A stretch of 64,000 nucleotides of DNA, from NCBI RefSeq assembly GCF_954871325.1, contig NC_088778.1, forward strand, positions 13,543,666 to 13,607,665. The letters are read 5' to 3'. A program made the position numbers and the translations under genes. The notes beneath the pieces were generated by a model. The model was not told where the DNA came from. It searched no databases and worked only from the letters and a program-made list of their open reading frames with translations. This document shows positions 45,201 through 55,606 of the stretch, in pieces; position 1 is the stretch's first letter, and every line of letters begins with the position of its first letter. The DNA is from Gordionus sp. m RMFG-2023 (taxonomy: Eukaryota; Nematomorpha; Gordioida; Chordodea; Parachordodidae).

Positions 45201-46188
45201 CATTGTCTGGTCATAGATTTTTGTTATATAATTTTTTAAACTGTTTGTATAGTTTGGGGACTGCTCATAGTCTCTTTATCAATATTTTTATAAAAGTCAT
45301 TGCTATATATATTGCATAAAAATTGGAAATGGAAAGTCTCCAGCTATCGTATCTACCACAACGACCTGCAGTAGTGCCAGAAATCATCTTTCCTCAGCGG
45401 GGTCTACTCGGTTTAACACAGCAGATACTACCACGCGACAACTTGTTCAAGTTACTGCGCGTACCTTTAGTCATCCCGTTTCTCTATTTCCTCCCAGTGC
45501 CACTTGCAACATGTTTAATCCCAACGACGATAATAACGGTAATAGCAATAATAATAATTTAGCCACTAGAATAACTCTTTCCTTGTTAGCAGATACTTCA
45601 TCAGGTTCAGGAGCTATTAATAATTCGATTATAGGGAATCTTAACGAGCCTACTACCACCATTCTACAAAACCTTCCCTATCCTCGTATTGATTATCCTA
45701 GCCGACTGGCCAATATTAATTATAATCCTAATCATCACCACCGTCACATTTATCTTAGTCATCCTAGGGGACCCCATATTCACGCCTATCATCATAGTTG
45801 CCATCCTATTCAACCTCATCACAATATCTCTAATCATCATCACGATACAGTACACGCCCATCACTGCCTTCATTCTCACAATCACCCCTACCGACCAGTT
45901 CATTTTCAACGCTCCCATATTATCAATAGCAATACCGAAGAGGAAAATATTGACCCAAACTCTAGCGAGGAAAGAAATTTCGAGGCAAATATAGATTGCG
46001 AAAATGACACCGTCAGCAACATTGAAAATATTACCTTTGACATTGACGAAAGAAATGTTATTGACACAGGGACTGATATCGCGAGAAATGATAATAGCCT
46101 AGACAACAGCGGAGAGAGTAACATAATGGTAATGGACGATTTGATTGACCTTGGAGGAGACAGTAGTAGTAACAACGAAGATAAATAA
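30093..46188 (+). CDS. YPEL5: Yippee-like protein 5 with a long Asn/His-rich C-terminal extension
   Basis: Five exons join in phase: 30093-30233, 42558-42832, 43008-43171, 44266-44606 and 45337-46188, giving about 590 residues. Residues 1-115 match animal YPEL5 nearly word for word ([83 protein letters not shown]). Zinc ligands are C17, C20, C73 and C76, the exact C-x2-C-x52-C-x2-C spacing of the Yippee fold. In humans YPEL5 associates with the CTLH (GID) ubiquitin-ligase complex. Human YPEL5 is 121 residues; here the frame runs on through three further exons rich in Asn, Ser and Thr, a His-rich patch (about residues 410-470) and an acidic tail. The extension is inferred from phase and composition, without transcript support. 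If intron 2 were kept, a 151-residue form would end at 42872. Confidence 0.9.
30760..33880 (+). mobile_element. RTE-clade LINE, broken, sense orientation in YPEL5 intron 1
   Basis: An apurinic-type endonuclease is read first ([10 protein letters not shown] near 31100; [20 protein letters not shown] then [20 protein letters not shown] near 31470-31590). Reverse transcriptase follows: [20 protein letters not shown] near 32600, [14 protein letters not shown] near 32740, [20 protein letters not shown] near 32855, then [29 protein letters not shown] and [11 protein letters not shown]. The HGGFGY endonuclease block and the RT wording are typical of RTE/BovB-like LINEs. There are at least eight frameshifts or stops, including stops after EETK (31204), within EE-REKN (32808) and before PKEF (33007). 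The YADD region near 33060-33120 is lost to a small deletion. Inactive. Confidence 0.9.
30764..30840 (+). other. tRNA-like head (Pol III A and B boxes) in front of the LINE
   Basis: TGGCCTAATGG at 30772-30782 fits an A box and GGTTCAATTCT at 30824-30834 fits a B box, at a spacing normal for tRNA genes. The strand does not fold into a full cloverleaf with a paired acceptor stem, so it is not a tRNA gene. It is most likely a tRNA-derived SINE head or the 5' part of the RTE element itself. Confidence 0.6.
34755..34930. mobile_element. Worn MITE of the TAGTG family
   Basis: Interior reads AAGCCTGAAGATTTTGCTAA, then ACAAAGGTTTGGACATCTAT and TTTTTAAAAATCGGCTCAAA, the same order as in the MITE at 28352. 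Left end TAGTGTTAAATG is shortened; right end approximate. Confidence 0.6.
34931..37859. other. YPEL5 intron 1, no gene seen
   Basis: AT-rich. Open stretches at 35277-35507 and 36079-36312 are of the hydrophobic, Phe/Ile-rich kind that arises by chance in AT-rich DNA. No repeat ends could be fixed. Confidence 0.4.
37860..39960 (+). mobile_element. Non-LTR retrotransposon with restriction-like endonuclease, broken
   Basis: Reverse transcriptase: [20 protein letters not shown] (38192), [20 protein letters not shown] (38290), [19 protein letters not shown] (38432) and [11 protein letters not shown] (38528), where the catalytic box is FDD in place of the common ADD. Past the RT come a Cys/His knuckle ([19 protein letters not shown], first Cys apparently lost to a TGA at 39418), [19 protein letters not shown], and then a PD-(D/E)xK-like nuclease block, [10 protein letters not shown] ... 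[14 protein letters not shown] (39590-39690). This C-terminal nuclease places it among endonuclease-like LINEs related to the R2/R4 group rather than RTE. G/C content is higher than in the flanking DNA, which suggests a fairly recent arrival. Several shifts and stops; the 5' part is missing or unreadable. Confidence 0.8.
39961..42557. other. End of YPEL5 intron 1, no gene seen
   Basis: AT-rich. At 41540-41610 lies a worn fragment with CCGGGCCGGGCC and CCAGGCCGGGCC, related to the MITE at 43260-43440. Nothing else is recognisable. Confidence 0.5.
42558..42832 (+). CDS. YPEL5: YPEL5 coding exon 2
   Basis: Acceptor TGTTGTTATAG, donor TCTGG|GTTCGT. Reads [40 protein letters not shown] and [13 protein letters not shown], carrying zinc ligands C73 and C76. 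After FEE, where human YPEL5 ends within seven residues, it continues [19 protein letters not shown]. Ends with two bases of a Gly codon. Confidence 0.97.
43008..43171 (+). CDS. YPEL5: YPEL5 coding exon 3, extension
   Basis: Acceptor TTTTCTAACAG, donor ACCGGAG|GTTTTA. Reads [40 protein letters not shown] and [14 protein letters not shown]. Codon composition (balanced third positions, GGx and ACx) differs from the AT-rich surroundings, and both splice phases fit. Confidence 0.8.
43260..43440. mobile_element. MITE with CAGAGACCTGCAG ends, 181 bp
   Basis: Left CAGAGACCTGCAGGCTCGGG and right CTCTGCAGGTCTCTG are inverted; CCGGGCCGGGCC occurs in both halves. Flanks AATAAAAT and ATTAATAT agree at 6 of 8. 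It sits in YPEL5 intron 3. Confidence 0.7.
44266..44606 (+). CDS. YPEL5: YPEL5 coding exon 4, extension
   Basis: Acceptor GGTTTCAG, donor ATTAGG|GTAATA. Reads [40 protein letters not shown] and a long Ser/Asn-rich run ending [11 protein letters not shown]. The LGRTG-to-DDFDES part is the least repetitive piece of the extension and the likeliest to hold a binding motif. Confidence 0.8.
45337..46188 (+). CDS. YPEL5: YPEL5 coding exon 5, His-rich and acidic tail
   Basis: Acceptor GGAAATGGAAAG (weak pyrimidine tract), stop TAA at 46186-46188. 283 residues: a Thr/Ser-rich start, an Asn run ([14 protein letters not shown]), a His-rich patch near 45730-45900 (for example [20 protein letters not shown]) and an Asp/Glu-rich end ([15 protein letters not shown]). 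The frame is open for 850 bases in DNA where chance frames rarely pass 250. Confidence 0.8.
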   Translation, partial: SPAIVSTTTTCSSARNHLSSAGSTRFNTADTTTRQLVQVTARTFSHPVSLFPPSATCNMFNPNDDNNGNSNNNNLATRITLSLLADTSSGSGAINNSIIGNLNEPTTTILQNLPYPRIDYPSRLANINYNPNHHHRHIYLSHPRGPHIHAYHHSCHPIQPHHNISNHHHDTVHAHHCLHSHNHPYRPVHFQRSHIINSNTEEENIDPNSSEERNFEANIDCENDTVSNIENITFDIDERNVIDTGTDIARNDNSLDNSGESNIMVMDDLIDLGGDSSSNNEDK

Positions 46189-46326
46189 AAAAAACTATCC
46201 TTAATAATTTGGATTTCGTTTTATATCCATAATTTGAATACAAATTTTAAAAGTATTTTGTTGAAAAATTTGTTAAGATACGATTTGTATCACCATGATG
46301 GCTCTTGTAATTTAACGAGACCATAA

Positions 46327-46332
46327 AATAAA
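46327..46332 (+). promoter_or_regulatory. Likely poly(A) signal of YPEL5
   Basis: AATAAA 139 bases past the stop codon. A second AATAAA overlaps the stop itself (46184-46189). Both words are frequent in such DNA, so support is positional only. Confidence 0.4.
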
Positions 46333-48199
46333 CAAAGTCAAGATTATGTTTTATCATTCACTTTGAAATACAATAAACACTATGATTATCTTAACATTAT
46401 TTTTTTTAAAAAGATATAATAAAATTGCAAATTTTTTTTGAAAGTTTTAAATTAAAATTTGTTAGACAATAGCAGTTTTGGTATATAATAATATAAATAA
46501 AACACAGTGAGTGATGGCTTGATATTTAGAAAAAGTCTAATATAAATTTATTATTGAGTAATTATATTATGATTTTTTATACACATATTTAAGTTTTAAA
46601 AATAGAAATCTATCGTTTATTATTTATTTATATAATTTATTTAACTACTTTTATCGATGAATTTTTTAACATATCGAATTAATCTAATGTAATACCATAA
46701 AGAGTCATATTATCATTTCATTCATTTTGTTGTATAAATTATAAACTATTTCATTATAAATTTATAATATCCTATTTTTGTCATATATTTATTGCTAAAA
46801 TCTATATAAATCTATATATGCCAATCATAATGTAATCTTTTGATTATTTTCTTTCCATTTTTAAACAATGAAATAATCACCAAATTAAACCTATATCTTG
46901 TGTAGTATAATTTATTAAATAATTCTAAATATCTTCACATTTTTTAAACAAAAGCGTTTACAATACTACTATATAAATAAATAAAATAAGTGAGAAAAAA
47001 AATAGTCATAAATTTCAATTCTAGTTTTTGATATCCGAAATTTAATATTGCTCAAAAAATTGAAATTAAGTATTTTATTTTGTAAATTAGGAATATATAT
47101 TTTGTATTATATCCAATTTATAGTTTAAAACTATTATACATGTTAACGCAAATGTGTTTTTTTCCGGATACAATTTTGAATCATTTTTTGAACGAGTTTT
47201 TTTAAATATAAAAATTTAATTTTACTGAAAATGTATTATATTATATTTGTAATATATAACCTAATTTTGACATGAACTTTTGAACTTAATATAATTTATA
47301 TTCGTTTTTCCATAGATTTTTTATATAAATTATAAATTACTCAAAGTTTAACTGTAAAATAAGTTACAATTCTTAAGATAGGTATTCTAAATGTGCTAAA
47401 ATACATTTCCGGTATTGTCCGATTTTTAAATTCAAAAAAACGCGCTCAAAAAATGATATAAAGTTGAAAAAATAACACATTGCATGAAAAAACACTTTGA
47501 CATTAACATATATGCAAAAAATTTGCAAATGATTGTTTAAGAATTTTTATGTAACTTATTAATTATGAAAACAAGGACGCGTGCATTTATAATACCCGTT
47601 TTATCTCTACATAAATCATTTTAATTTTTTCATTTATCTGTGTAACAGACTTCTGTTTCTTGGAGAGAAAAGAAACCCCGACTCCATAAATGAGCTAAAT
47701 CTTTGAGGAAAGTTTAGATCTAGCAATAAATATGTAATCCTCTAGAGTAGTTTATTAATGATATATATTTTGATACTTTAATTAACAAAAATAAATTTAT
47801 TGATTGATATTAGTTGTATATTTAAGGAAAGGTGGATTGTTAGTCAGTTTTGTAAACACCCTATAGAAACTGACGATTTTTTAGGGTATAATGACTCACA
47901 ATACGTACTAACTATTGAGTAGGGAGTACGATATTCGAATTTTACATTTAATAAAAACTTCATTTTAGCATGCCAAATATAAATTATTCTTATATGATAA
48001 TTGTGGTGTTTTAGATATAAAAGGTTTTTTAAGAATAAAATAAATTTTATTTTAACAAAATGAAAAGATAATTTAACTTTGTCAATAATATGTTTATATC
48101 TTCATCAAAAGTACATTTACTATAATCAATCAATTACCATAAATTGTATCCTTAAACAAAATACAAATAAGTTAATTTATTAAAGTTCTCCCCACTACA
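46333..48199. other. Intergenic, no gene seen
   Basis: Very AT-rich, with no coding pattern, repeat ends or RNA gene that I can recognise. Confidence 0.4.
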
Positions 48200-50650
48200 A
48201 ATTTAATTCGTCATGATAACGTAGGGGGGTTTCGAAATTTTATTTTAAGAGTTGTATTTCCATTATGTTCTACATTGCCCAAATTATCCATTATTATTAT
48301 GGGCATTTCCTTATATTGTACTTGAGCATCGCTCAGTTGGTCGGCATACTTGTTTACAATACCCTCAGACTCAACATCATACATATAATTTAGCTCCAAG
48401 TTTTATTAAAAAATATTCATAACGGCATCAAAATAATGTTCGGAAAAGAAAATAATATATCTAAAAAAATGATTTTTATAAATTTTTATTTTATTAAAGT
48501 AAATAAAGAATGAATCTTAAATAAGAATAATTTTAAAAAAAAAGTATGTAAAACTAAAATATAAAAAACTAAATATATTTTCTTTTTGAATGCTGAGATG
48601 TATAAAAAAATGACTAAAGTTAAATAATTTAAAAAATTTCATCTTTAAAATACAATATCGAACTTTTCCTTTGAACCACAGTCCCTTCATGCCCCCGGAG
48701 TCCTTTCGTTTTCTGACCAAACCTTTTGCTTCTCTTCAAATTCACAGGGCTCGACGTTCCTCTCTTTATAATATTTTTGTTTCCATAATACTTTTTCAGT
48801 CCTTTCTCATAGATAGTTTCCGCTGATCTAACGTCTGAACGGCCTTCCAAACATCATTTTGGTAGAGGATTTACCGGTAGTTTCATTTGGAGTAATTCTG
48901 TGAGTAATTAAAATATTTGTTAAATTTTACTGGCCCGGAGTCCCACATCTCCTTCCAGCATTGAAACGCTTCATCGTACGTATATAGCGCTCATCCAAAC
49001 CATTCAATTTTGAGCTATAAAGGGCTGATCTAAAATGTTTTATGTTTTTAAAAAGAAACCTTTCTAATTCAGATCGAGTAAATTGAGTACCGTTATAACA
49101 ATTATACGCGGTAACCCAAATATAGCAAAATAATTATGCAGATTATTTATTACACTCGCCGAGTTAATGTGTGTTAAAATTGCAACTTCAACCCATTTGT
49201 TGAAGGTGCCTATGCAAATTAACCAATGCCTTCCAGATACGAAGCCTGTCAAATCAATGTGCTTCTTTCCCATGGTCGAGTAGGAATGTTCCGATCGTAT
49301 TACGGCACTTCTCTGGCTTCCAGTCTTCCTTCCTGGTAACTCTTGCAGCATTTAACGAAATCTTTAACATCACGATCAAGATTTGCCGAAAAAACATAGT
49401 ATTTGCATAATGATTTCATCCCCACTATCCCAGGATATCCTTGATGAATAACATTCAGAACCTCCTTCTTTAGATTATAAGGGTAATAATCTAATCATTT
49501 ACAATTTTTATGGCAATAATCTTAACTTCTGTAGGGTGAATTTCGAATTTGCCATTAACAAATTAACTGACTTTTCTTCAATTTTAATTTTATCGGTCCT
49601 CGTTGTCAGTGTTGTCTTATCAAATCTTTTTAATACTTCTAAATTGACTACTTGATCAAAATTATTTTCGCCCGCAATTATTACGTAGTATAAATATACA
49701 CTGACCATAGGAATTCCCTTTGATAGGTTTTGCATAATGTATTGAAATATTATCGGAGCGCTAGTCAACCCAAAAGGGATTCTTAGGTATTGATATTAAC
49801 CGACATGAGTCAAAATTATAAAAGATTCCTACATTCTGGATTAACTCCTAATTGAAAAAATGCATCTCTTAAATCCTTCGTTGAAAATATATTATTTGTC
49901 AGGTCGACGAAAGTGGGTAATAAATCGTTATCTATCGTAAAATATTTGTTGATTGTTAAACAGAATTTCTTTAAGATATTAACAGTTGGCGTAGCCCAAG
50001 TGATTGGAGTTGTTGTTGGATCCATCTTTTCGATAACGCCTTCGTCTAAAAGTCTATCCAACTCAGCTTCAACTGTTTGAAGCAGTGGAAATGGAACTCT
50101 TCATGTTGGTAATGCGTTCGGCTGTATCTGGATAACTGCTTGTTGGAGTTTTATTTCTCCTAAAAAAAATTAAAAAATTAGAGGAAACTTTGATGCAATA
50201 ATTTTTAAAATGGGAACATTCATATTTATACTATTTATCCAAACTTCTTCTAAAAACTTTATATCGAATTCTCTAAGAGAAGGCATTCCAGAAATAAGGG
50301 AATTCTCTCCTTAAACTACCCAAATAGGTAAAAATTTAGATATGCTTTTTAATTCGACTTTCACTGTACATTTACCCAATACTTCGATTTTGATATTGTT
50401 ATATCCTTCTTAGTTTATACACAATCTATAATTATGGATTGTCAATACGTCTCCAAGCAACTTCATATCAAACTGCACACAGTATTGGTATCGAATTTCA
50501 TTGTAAACCGCTAACCCTTTATCTTTGCATCTATGGTAGCTTTATTCAACATGCCAAGTGTTCGTAATAGAATTATCTGCATGGCATGAGTTCTACAATC
50601 CTTTGCTATGAGCTTTGCCTTGCCTCATCGAAAGCATATGACCTTTTGGT
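48200..50650 (-). mobile_element. Ty3/gypsy LTR-retroelement fossil, partial
   Basis: On the minus strand, from the right, the parts appear in Ty3/gypsy order: a protease-like stretch (about 50600-50200), reverse transcriptase (about 50100-49500, with LLDEGVIEKMDPTTTPITWA) and integrase core (about 49350-49060, with HIDLTGFVSGRHWLICIGTF). An open stretch at 48399-48211 may be the end of the pol region. No LTRs were found. It is broken many times and looks old. Confidence 0.8.
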
Positions 50651-51435
50651 ATGAAGTAGGAATTTGAACTAACTTTATAATTATTATGATTGAATTTATT
50701 GACATTATAACTAACAAACTAAAAAAAACAGAAAACTAACCAAGATCCAAAATAAAAAAAAAACTTACTGAAAATCAAAAATCGAAAGAACCCGAAACCG
50801 TCAATAATACTAAATCTTACTCAAAACTAAAAATGTAATAACTACTAAATACTTGTGGACTTTATATCGTAAACTTTTATTTTATACACATAGAAAAATT
50901 AATTATAATCTTCAAAAATTATTTTCATAAAATTTAAACATAAAAAATTAATGATTTTTGCGGGATTATTATAATAAGATAATTTTCTTCATATCATATT
51001 CATAGGAAAAATATCTGATACCCCGTTGTCTACTTTTACTACATATTGATATAATTATGCCTCTTGATTATTAATGATATTAAGAGAATAATGATTATGG
51101 CTCTACAAGGGTATGCTAAATGGACATCATCGTGTAACTTGTTAGGACGGTAATTTAATACGAATTCCCATGTCATCATATTCATAGCGTAAAAAGATTT
51201 GATCTCTACTTGTCTACATTGACGTTATATTTATGTAATCGGGGGCCTGGTTGTCATTGCTCCGAAAGTTTGAGTAAACGATAATCTTCTATGAGCGTTG
51301 GCTTGATAATTAGCCTGACAAGAGTCTTCACATTGGACTGATAATGGGGCATACGTTTCATATGCGATTATTAAGATAGGTTAATGTTATATCGGTACTT
51401 TTTGGCAATTGAATTTATTTAATATATATATTTTT

Positions 51436-52120
51436 TTTTTTCAAAAAAAATTATTAAAGAAATCTTAGCAATATGGGCAGGTTGCAGATATGGTATGAAT
51501 AAATATAAATCAATACCATCCATTGTAACAGACAGCCAAGTAGCTTTCACGATCATTAAGAAAGGAGGCTCCCGCTCCCCAGCTTGTGAACATCTAGTTA
51601 CCAGGATAATGCTGGCAATCGGCTTCCATGACTTCGTACACTTAGCAAGGAACATTACTTGGCTGCCATCCGAAGACAACCTTGCGGACGCCCCCAGCAG
51701 GCTATAGATAGGAAACGAGGCAGCACCTTCTCCGCGCATAACCTTCTCCACGGCACTCCCGTTCATCACATAGATGAAGTGGAGGGCATAATCACGGAGG
51801 GAATCGAACAAATGGAGGAACACTTTGACCCCACGATTTTCGATAGAACCCTCGAACTATCCGCGCAGGATGAACCCGAACAAACAAGTAACGAGGGACA
51901 CATTGGAGGAAGAAACCGAAAATAACATATAATAACTTCGGCCCTCCCCTCATTAATTATTGTTCTTTCTCACTATATATATACACACATCATTAACACC
52001 GGTCCATACGACCCCGATTTTTCCTTTTGTATTGTATACACTAAATAATAACAAATTATATTAACAATTATACACTAGCGCAAAAGCGCGAGAGGACCCC
52101 GTGACCACGCAGGGTCATCT
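51436..52120 (+). mobile_element. DIRS-type retroelement fossil, 3' fragment
   Basis: Carries the RNase H end of a DIRS-type polymerase (TDSQVAFTIIKKGG, DNLADAPSRL) and the sequence after it. The same segment occurs inverted at 53040-53665, and again in + orientation at 60130-60640, with only a few differences. Broken fragment; the high similarity between the pieces points to a young family. Confidence 0.75.
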
Positions 52121-53039
52121 TAAATCTTATTATTTAATAAAATATATATGATTATAAACCAAGACATAATGTTACAATAATGGATTAATTAATGTATACA
52201 TGCGCAATAAAATAACATAACTGTTGTAGCTGTTGAAAAAAAGAAGTAATATAATGCATCAAATGTCAGTTATTTTCTGACAGGAGAATTAAGTTATCCT
52301 GGTGGATGGAGGGTGATCATCACATGGGTTGTTGTGAGAACATTCTTTGTTTGGATTTGGAGTGGAGATATTGAAGACGAGCCAGATTGGGGAAGATTTA
52401 ATATGTTTATATGTTTATATGCTGAATAAAGATGAATTGAGTAATGTTTTTTATATTTATTTAATATTATTAGAAAGGATTATTTATGATTGATAAGTTA
52501 TATTTTTGAGAGTAAAGGGTTGAGAGTAAAGGGCTTTTATTTATTTATTATTTTTCAAAATTAACCAATATGGCGAACCTTCCAACCAAGATAGAAGGCT
52601 AAATATATATTAATATATTTTGCGATAAGGTACATGGGCCCCGCTGATAATTTGATCTAACGGGTAAGCTATTATTATTGGTGTCTGATTATGGGTGAGT
52701 ATTCACTATCCCGTGAGGGTATATGTGCTATGTTTGTCTGTCTCTTCCTCTCGACCTTTGGCCTATCGGCGGGTCGACCGATACGGTTCTCGGGTAAGGT
52801 ACTCAGGGAAAAATTTCTGCGTCGGTATGGTTGTAATATACAATAGAAAATAATAAAATAAATTTCAAAGATAATTTGTTTCTATTGTGTATGCCTATTT
52901 ATAGATAAAGGACCTTATTTTTGAACAGGCCGTGCTCAGAAAATTTTTCCCCCTTAATCCCGAAACGTAGAGACAGACTAATTATAAACATATTTGTTTA
53001 AAACTTTATTAAATATTGCAATAAATGTGTATAATTGTT
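52121..53039. repeat. Spacer of the DIRS inverted repeat, terminal sequences
   Basis: No gene. Bases 52816-52864 (CTGCGTCGGTATGGTTGTAA and onward) recur almost unchanged at 59412-59462, at the edge of the + DIRS piece, so this is probably a terminal or subterminal part of the DIRS element. Confidence 0.5.
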
Positions 53040-53709
53040 AGTATAATTTGTTATTGTTTAGTGTATACAATACAAAAGGAAAAAACGGGGTCGTATGGAC
53101 CGGGGTTAATGATGTGTGTATATATATAATGAGGTAAAGAACAAAAATTAATGAGGGGAGGGCCGAAGTTATTATATGTTATTTTCGGTTTCTTCCTCCA
53201 TGTGTCCCTCGTTACTTGTTTGTTCGGGTTCATACTTCGCGGATAGTTCGAGGGTTCTATCGAAAATCGTGGGGTCAAAGTGTTCCTCCATTTGTTCGAT
53301 TCCCTCCGTGATTATGCCCTCCACTTCATCTATGTGATGAACGGGGGTGCCGTGGAGAAGGTTATGCGCGGAGAAGGTTATGCGCTGCCTCGTTTCCTAT
53401 CCATAGCCTGATGGGGGCGTCCGCAAGGTTGTCTTCGGATGACAGCCAAGTAATGTTCCTTGCTAAGTGTACGAAGTCATGGAAGCCGATTGCCAGCATT
53501 ATCCTGGTAACTAGATGTTCACAAGCTGGGGAGCGGGAGCCTCCTTTCTTAATGATCGTGAAAGCTACTTGGCTGTCTGTTACAATGGATGGTATTGATT
53601 TATATTTATTCATACCATATCTGCAACCTGCCCATATTGCTAAGATTTCTTTCTGGTTATTATAGGGCGTGACTAGGTCGGGGATTCCTAAATCGTGCTT
53701 GATTCCGTC

Positions 53710-54704
53710 TATACCTAAAACGAATTATTTGTTATTCGATATTCGATTCGATTCGTATTTTACGAATACGAATAACACAATTATTCGATTCGAAAATTCG
53801 AATCGAATTCGAATAATGATAAATTTATTGTCGAATAATTTTTTATCTATTATTCGATCGAATTATTCGAGATTATTCGACTAAAATAATTTATAGTATT
53901 AATATATATTGGAAAATAATCATATATAAATCATATATTATTATTAGGAATTATTTGAAATTATTTCAATTTAATAAAATCTCCTAGTGGAATAATGAAA
54001 ATTGCGCCAAATTTTGAAACTCCATTTTAATTTATCTCATAATAGACCATTACTTTAGAAATTTCTTTTATGATAGAGATGGACGAAGAAGGTAATTTAT
54101 ATAACACATAACATATACAATTATAATAAACTTAATCCCATCACATCAAGAATGACGGGCAAACCTGATATTTCTCTTTCAGTTGATGATGGAGAAATCA
54201 TAATATGACTTTTTGCCTAAAGTTTTTACCACTTTATTTGTAAAATATTGCTAATGCCGTGTTATCTAAAATGGCGAGGGACATATTGTCGATACAGGGA
54301 TCTTCAACCCCATGTGAGTGACTCTTTTCTGTTGGAGCTCATATGGTTACAAAATACAGAATGTCGTTAAAGGAGGAAACAATCCGAAAAACTTTATGTT
54401 TGAAAAATTGGCTGTTGTCAGATTTATCTTCTACATTATAGATATGAATATTATATTGATTTTTCCACATTGTATATAAATATATTATATATGTATGCTT
54501 CTATTTTGTCTCACTAATAAAATTTGTTTGTCTTTATCCTTAGTTAAATTTTACAAAATAAATTTTATAATAGATTTTTTTTAATTCATGGTAAATAAAA
54601 TTTTCGAATCGAATCGAATATTCGACGAATCGAATCGAATAATCATTTTATTATTCATACGAATACGAATAATAAATTATTCGATTCGTATTTTTGTAGG
54701 TATA
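53710..54704 (+). mobile_element. hAT remnant with TATACCTA ends, exact 8-bp duplication
   Basis: Ends TATACCTAAAACGAAT and ATTCGTATTTTTGTAGGTATA are inverted, followed inward by many ATTCGATTCG-type subterminal repeats on both sides. Flanked by ATTCCGTC at 53702-53709 and 54705-54712; the empty site is seen in the sister DIRS piece at about 60060-60075. On +, 54270-54430 reads MARDILSIQGSSTP, then LFSVGAHMVTKYRMSLKEET and IRKTLCLKNWLLS, the hAT dimerisation domain. A stop replaces the expected Arg after CE (54316). The rest of the transposase is gone, so it is an internally deleted copy. Confidence 0.9.
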
Positions 54705-55606
54705 ATTCCGTCAAACGTAAAGGAATATCTTTCTTGGGTTGCTTCGGCTATTCCTATGTGTGTTAATGAGGCATCTACATGGATAATGGGGTTGATTAGA
54801 AAAATAAAGGGAAAAGGTCTCATCAAGGCTGCAATGGCTACTACCGCCTTCGGATAAGCTTTAAGGTAGTCGATGGGTAGAGTCTCTTCTTCGCATAGCA
54901 TAGTCACGTAATACGGAGCGAATACTCTTGACAATCCTGTAATTGAATAGGTGTAGTGGTTAGGTATTCCCAATACTTCTAAGGCTATGTTTCTTTCGAT
55001 TGACATGGATTGCAACGTATGTTTATATAATATAAGCTGACAGAATCTTAGCCTGGCCTTGTTTTCTTTGTCTACCTCTGCTGTTTTAGTCGTGAAATCA
55101 ATATCGATTCCCAGGTAAGTAAGCTTGTCCGTGGGAATAATGATGGATTTCGTTTCATTTACTACTAATCCCCAAGCCGTCGCCATATCTAAGAATGCGA
55201 TTGAGTCCTGAAAAACTAGATTAGGTGCGTTATGAAAGATGAATATGTCGTCCAAATATACGAAATAATTGGCTTTCTTTACTGATTTGGCACATAAATC
55301 TAGAACTATGTTTTGCAGAAGTCGGAGATAACTCTGGGTGTCCCGTCTTGTTTCGGGATAAGAAATAGGGGCGAGCAGAACGTTGTATCTGTTCTTTCGA
55401 TTACTCCCCCGCCGACCAGCTGATTGATGATCGGTAAGTACTTCGCAGCTAATCTTATGAATCTGTTGCGAAAGAAACCCCTGTTGTCGTTGTTAGCTTG
55501 GTTGTCGAGTTTGGGGCAGAAACCTCTTAAGGCCACCCTCATGGTAAATGGCGACTGATCCGGGTGAGGTTTCAGCGTTGACGCGGAGATACCCAGTGCT
55601 CCTAAG

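Noticed and set aside
45323-46243. Several overlapping frames on both strands (45323-45562, 45664-45918, 45689-45994, 45906-46175)
   Set aside because: They are shadows of YPEL5 exon 5; only the frame 45337-46188 is phase-compatible with the upstream exons.
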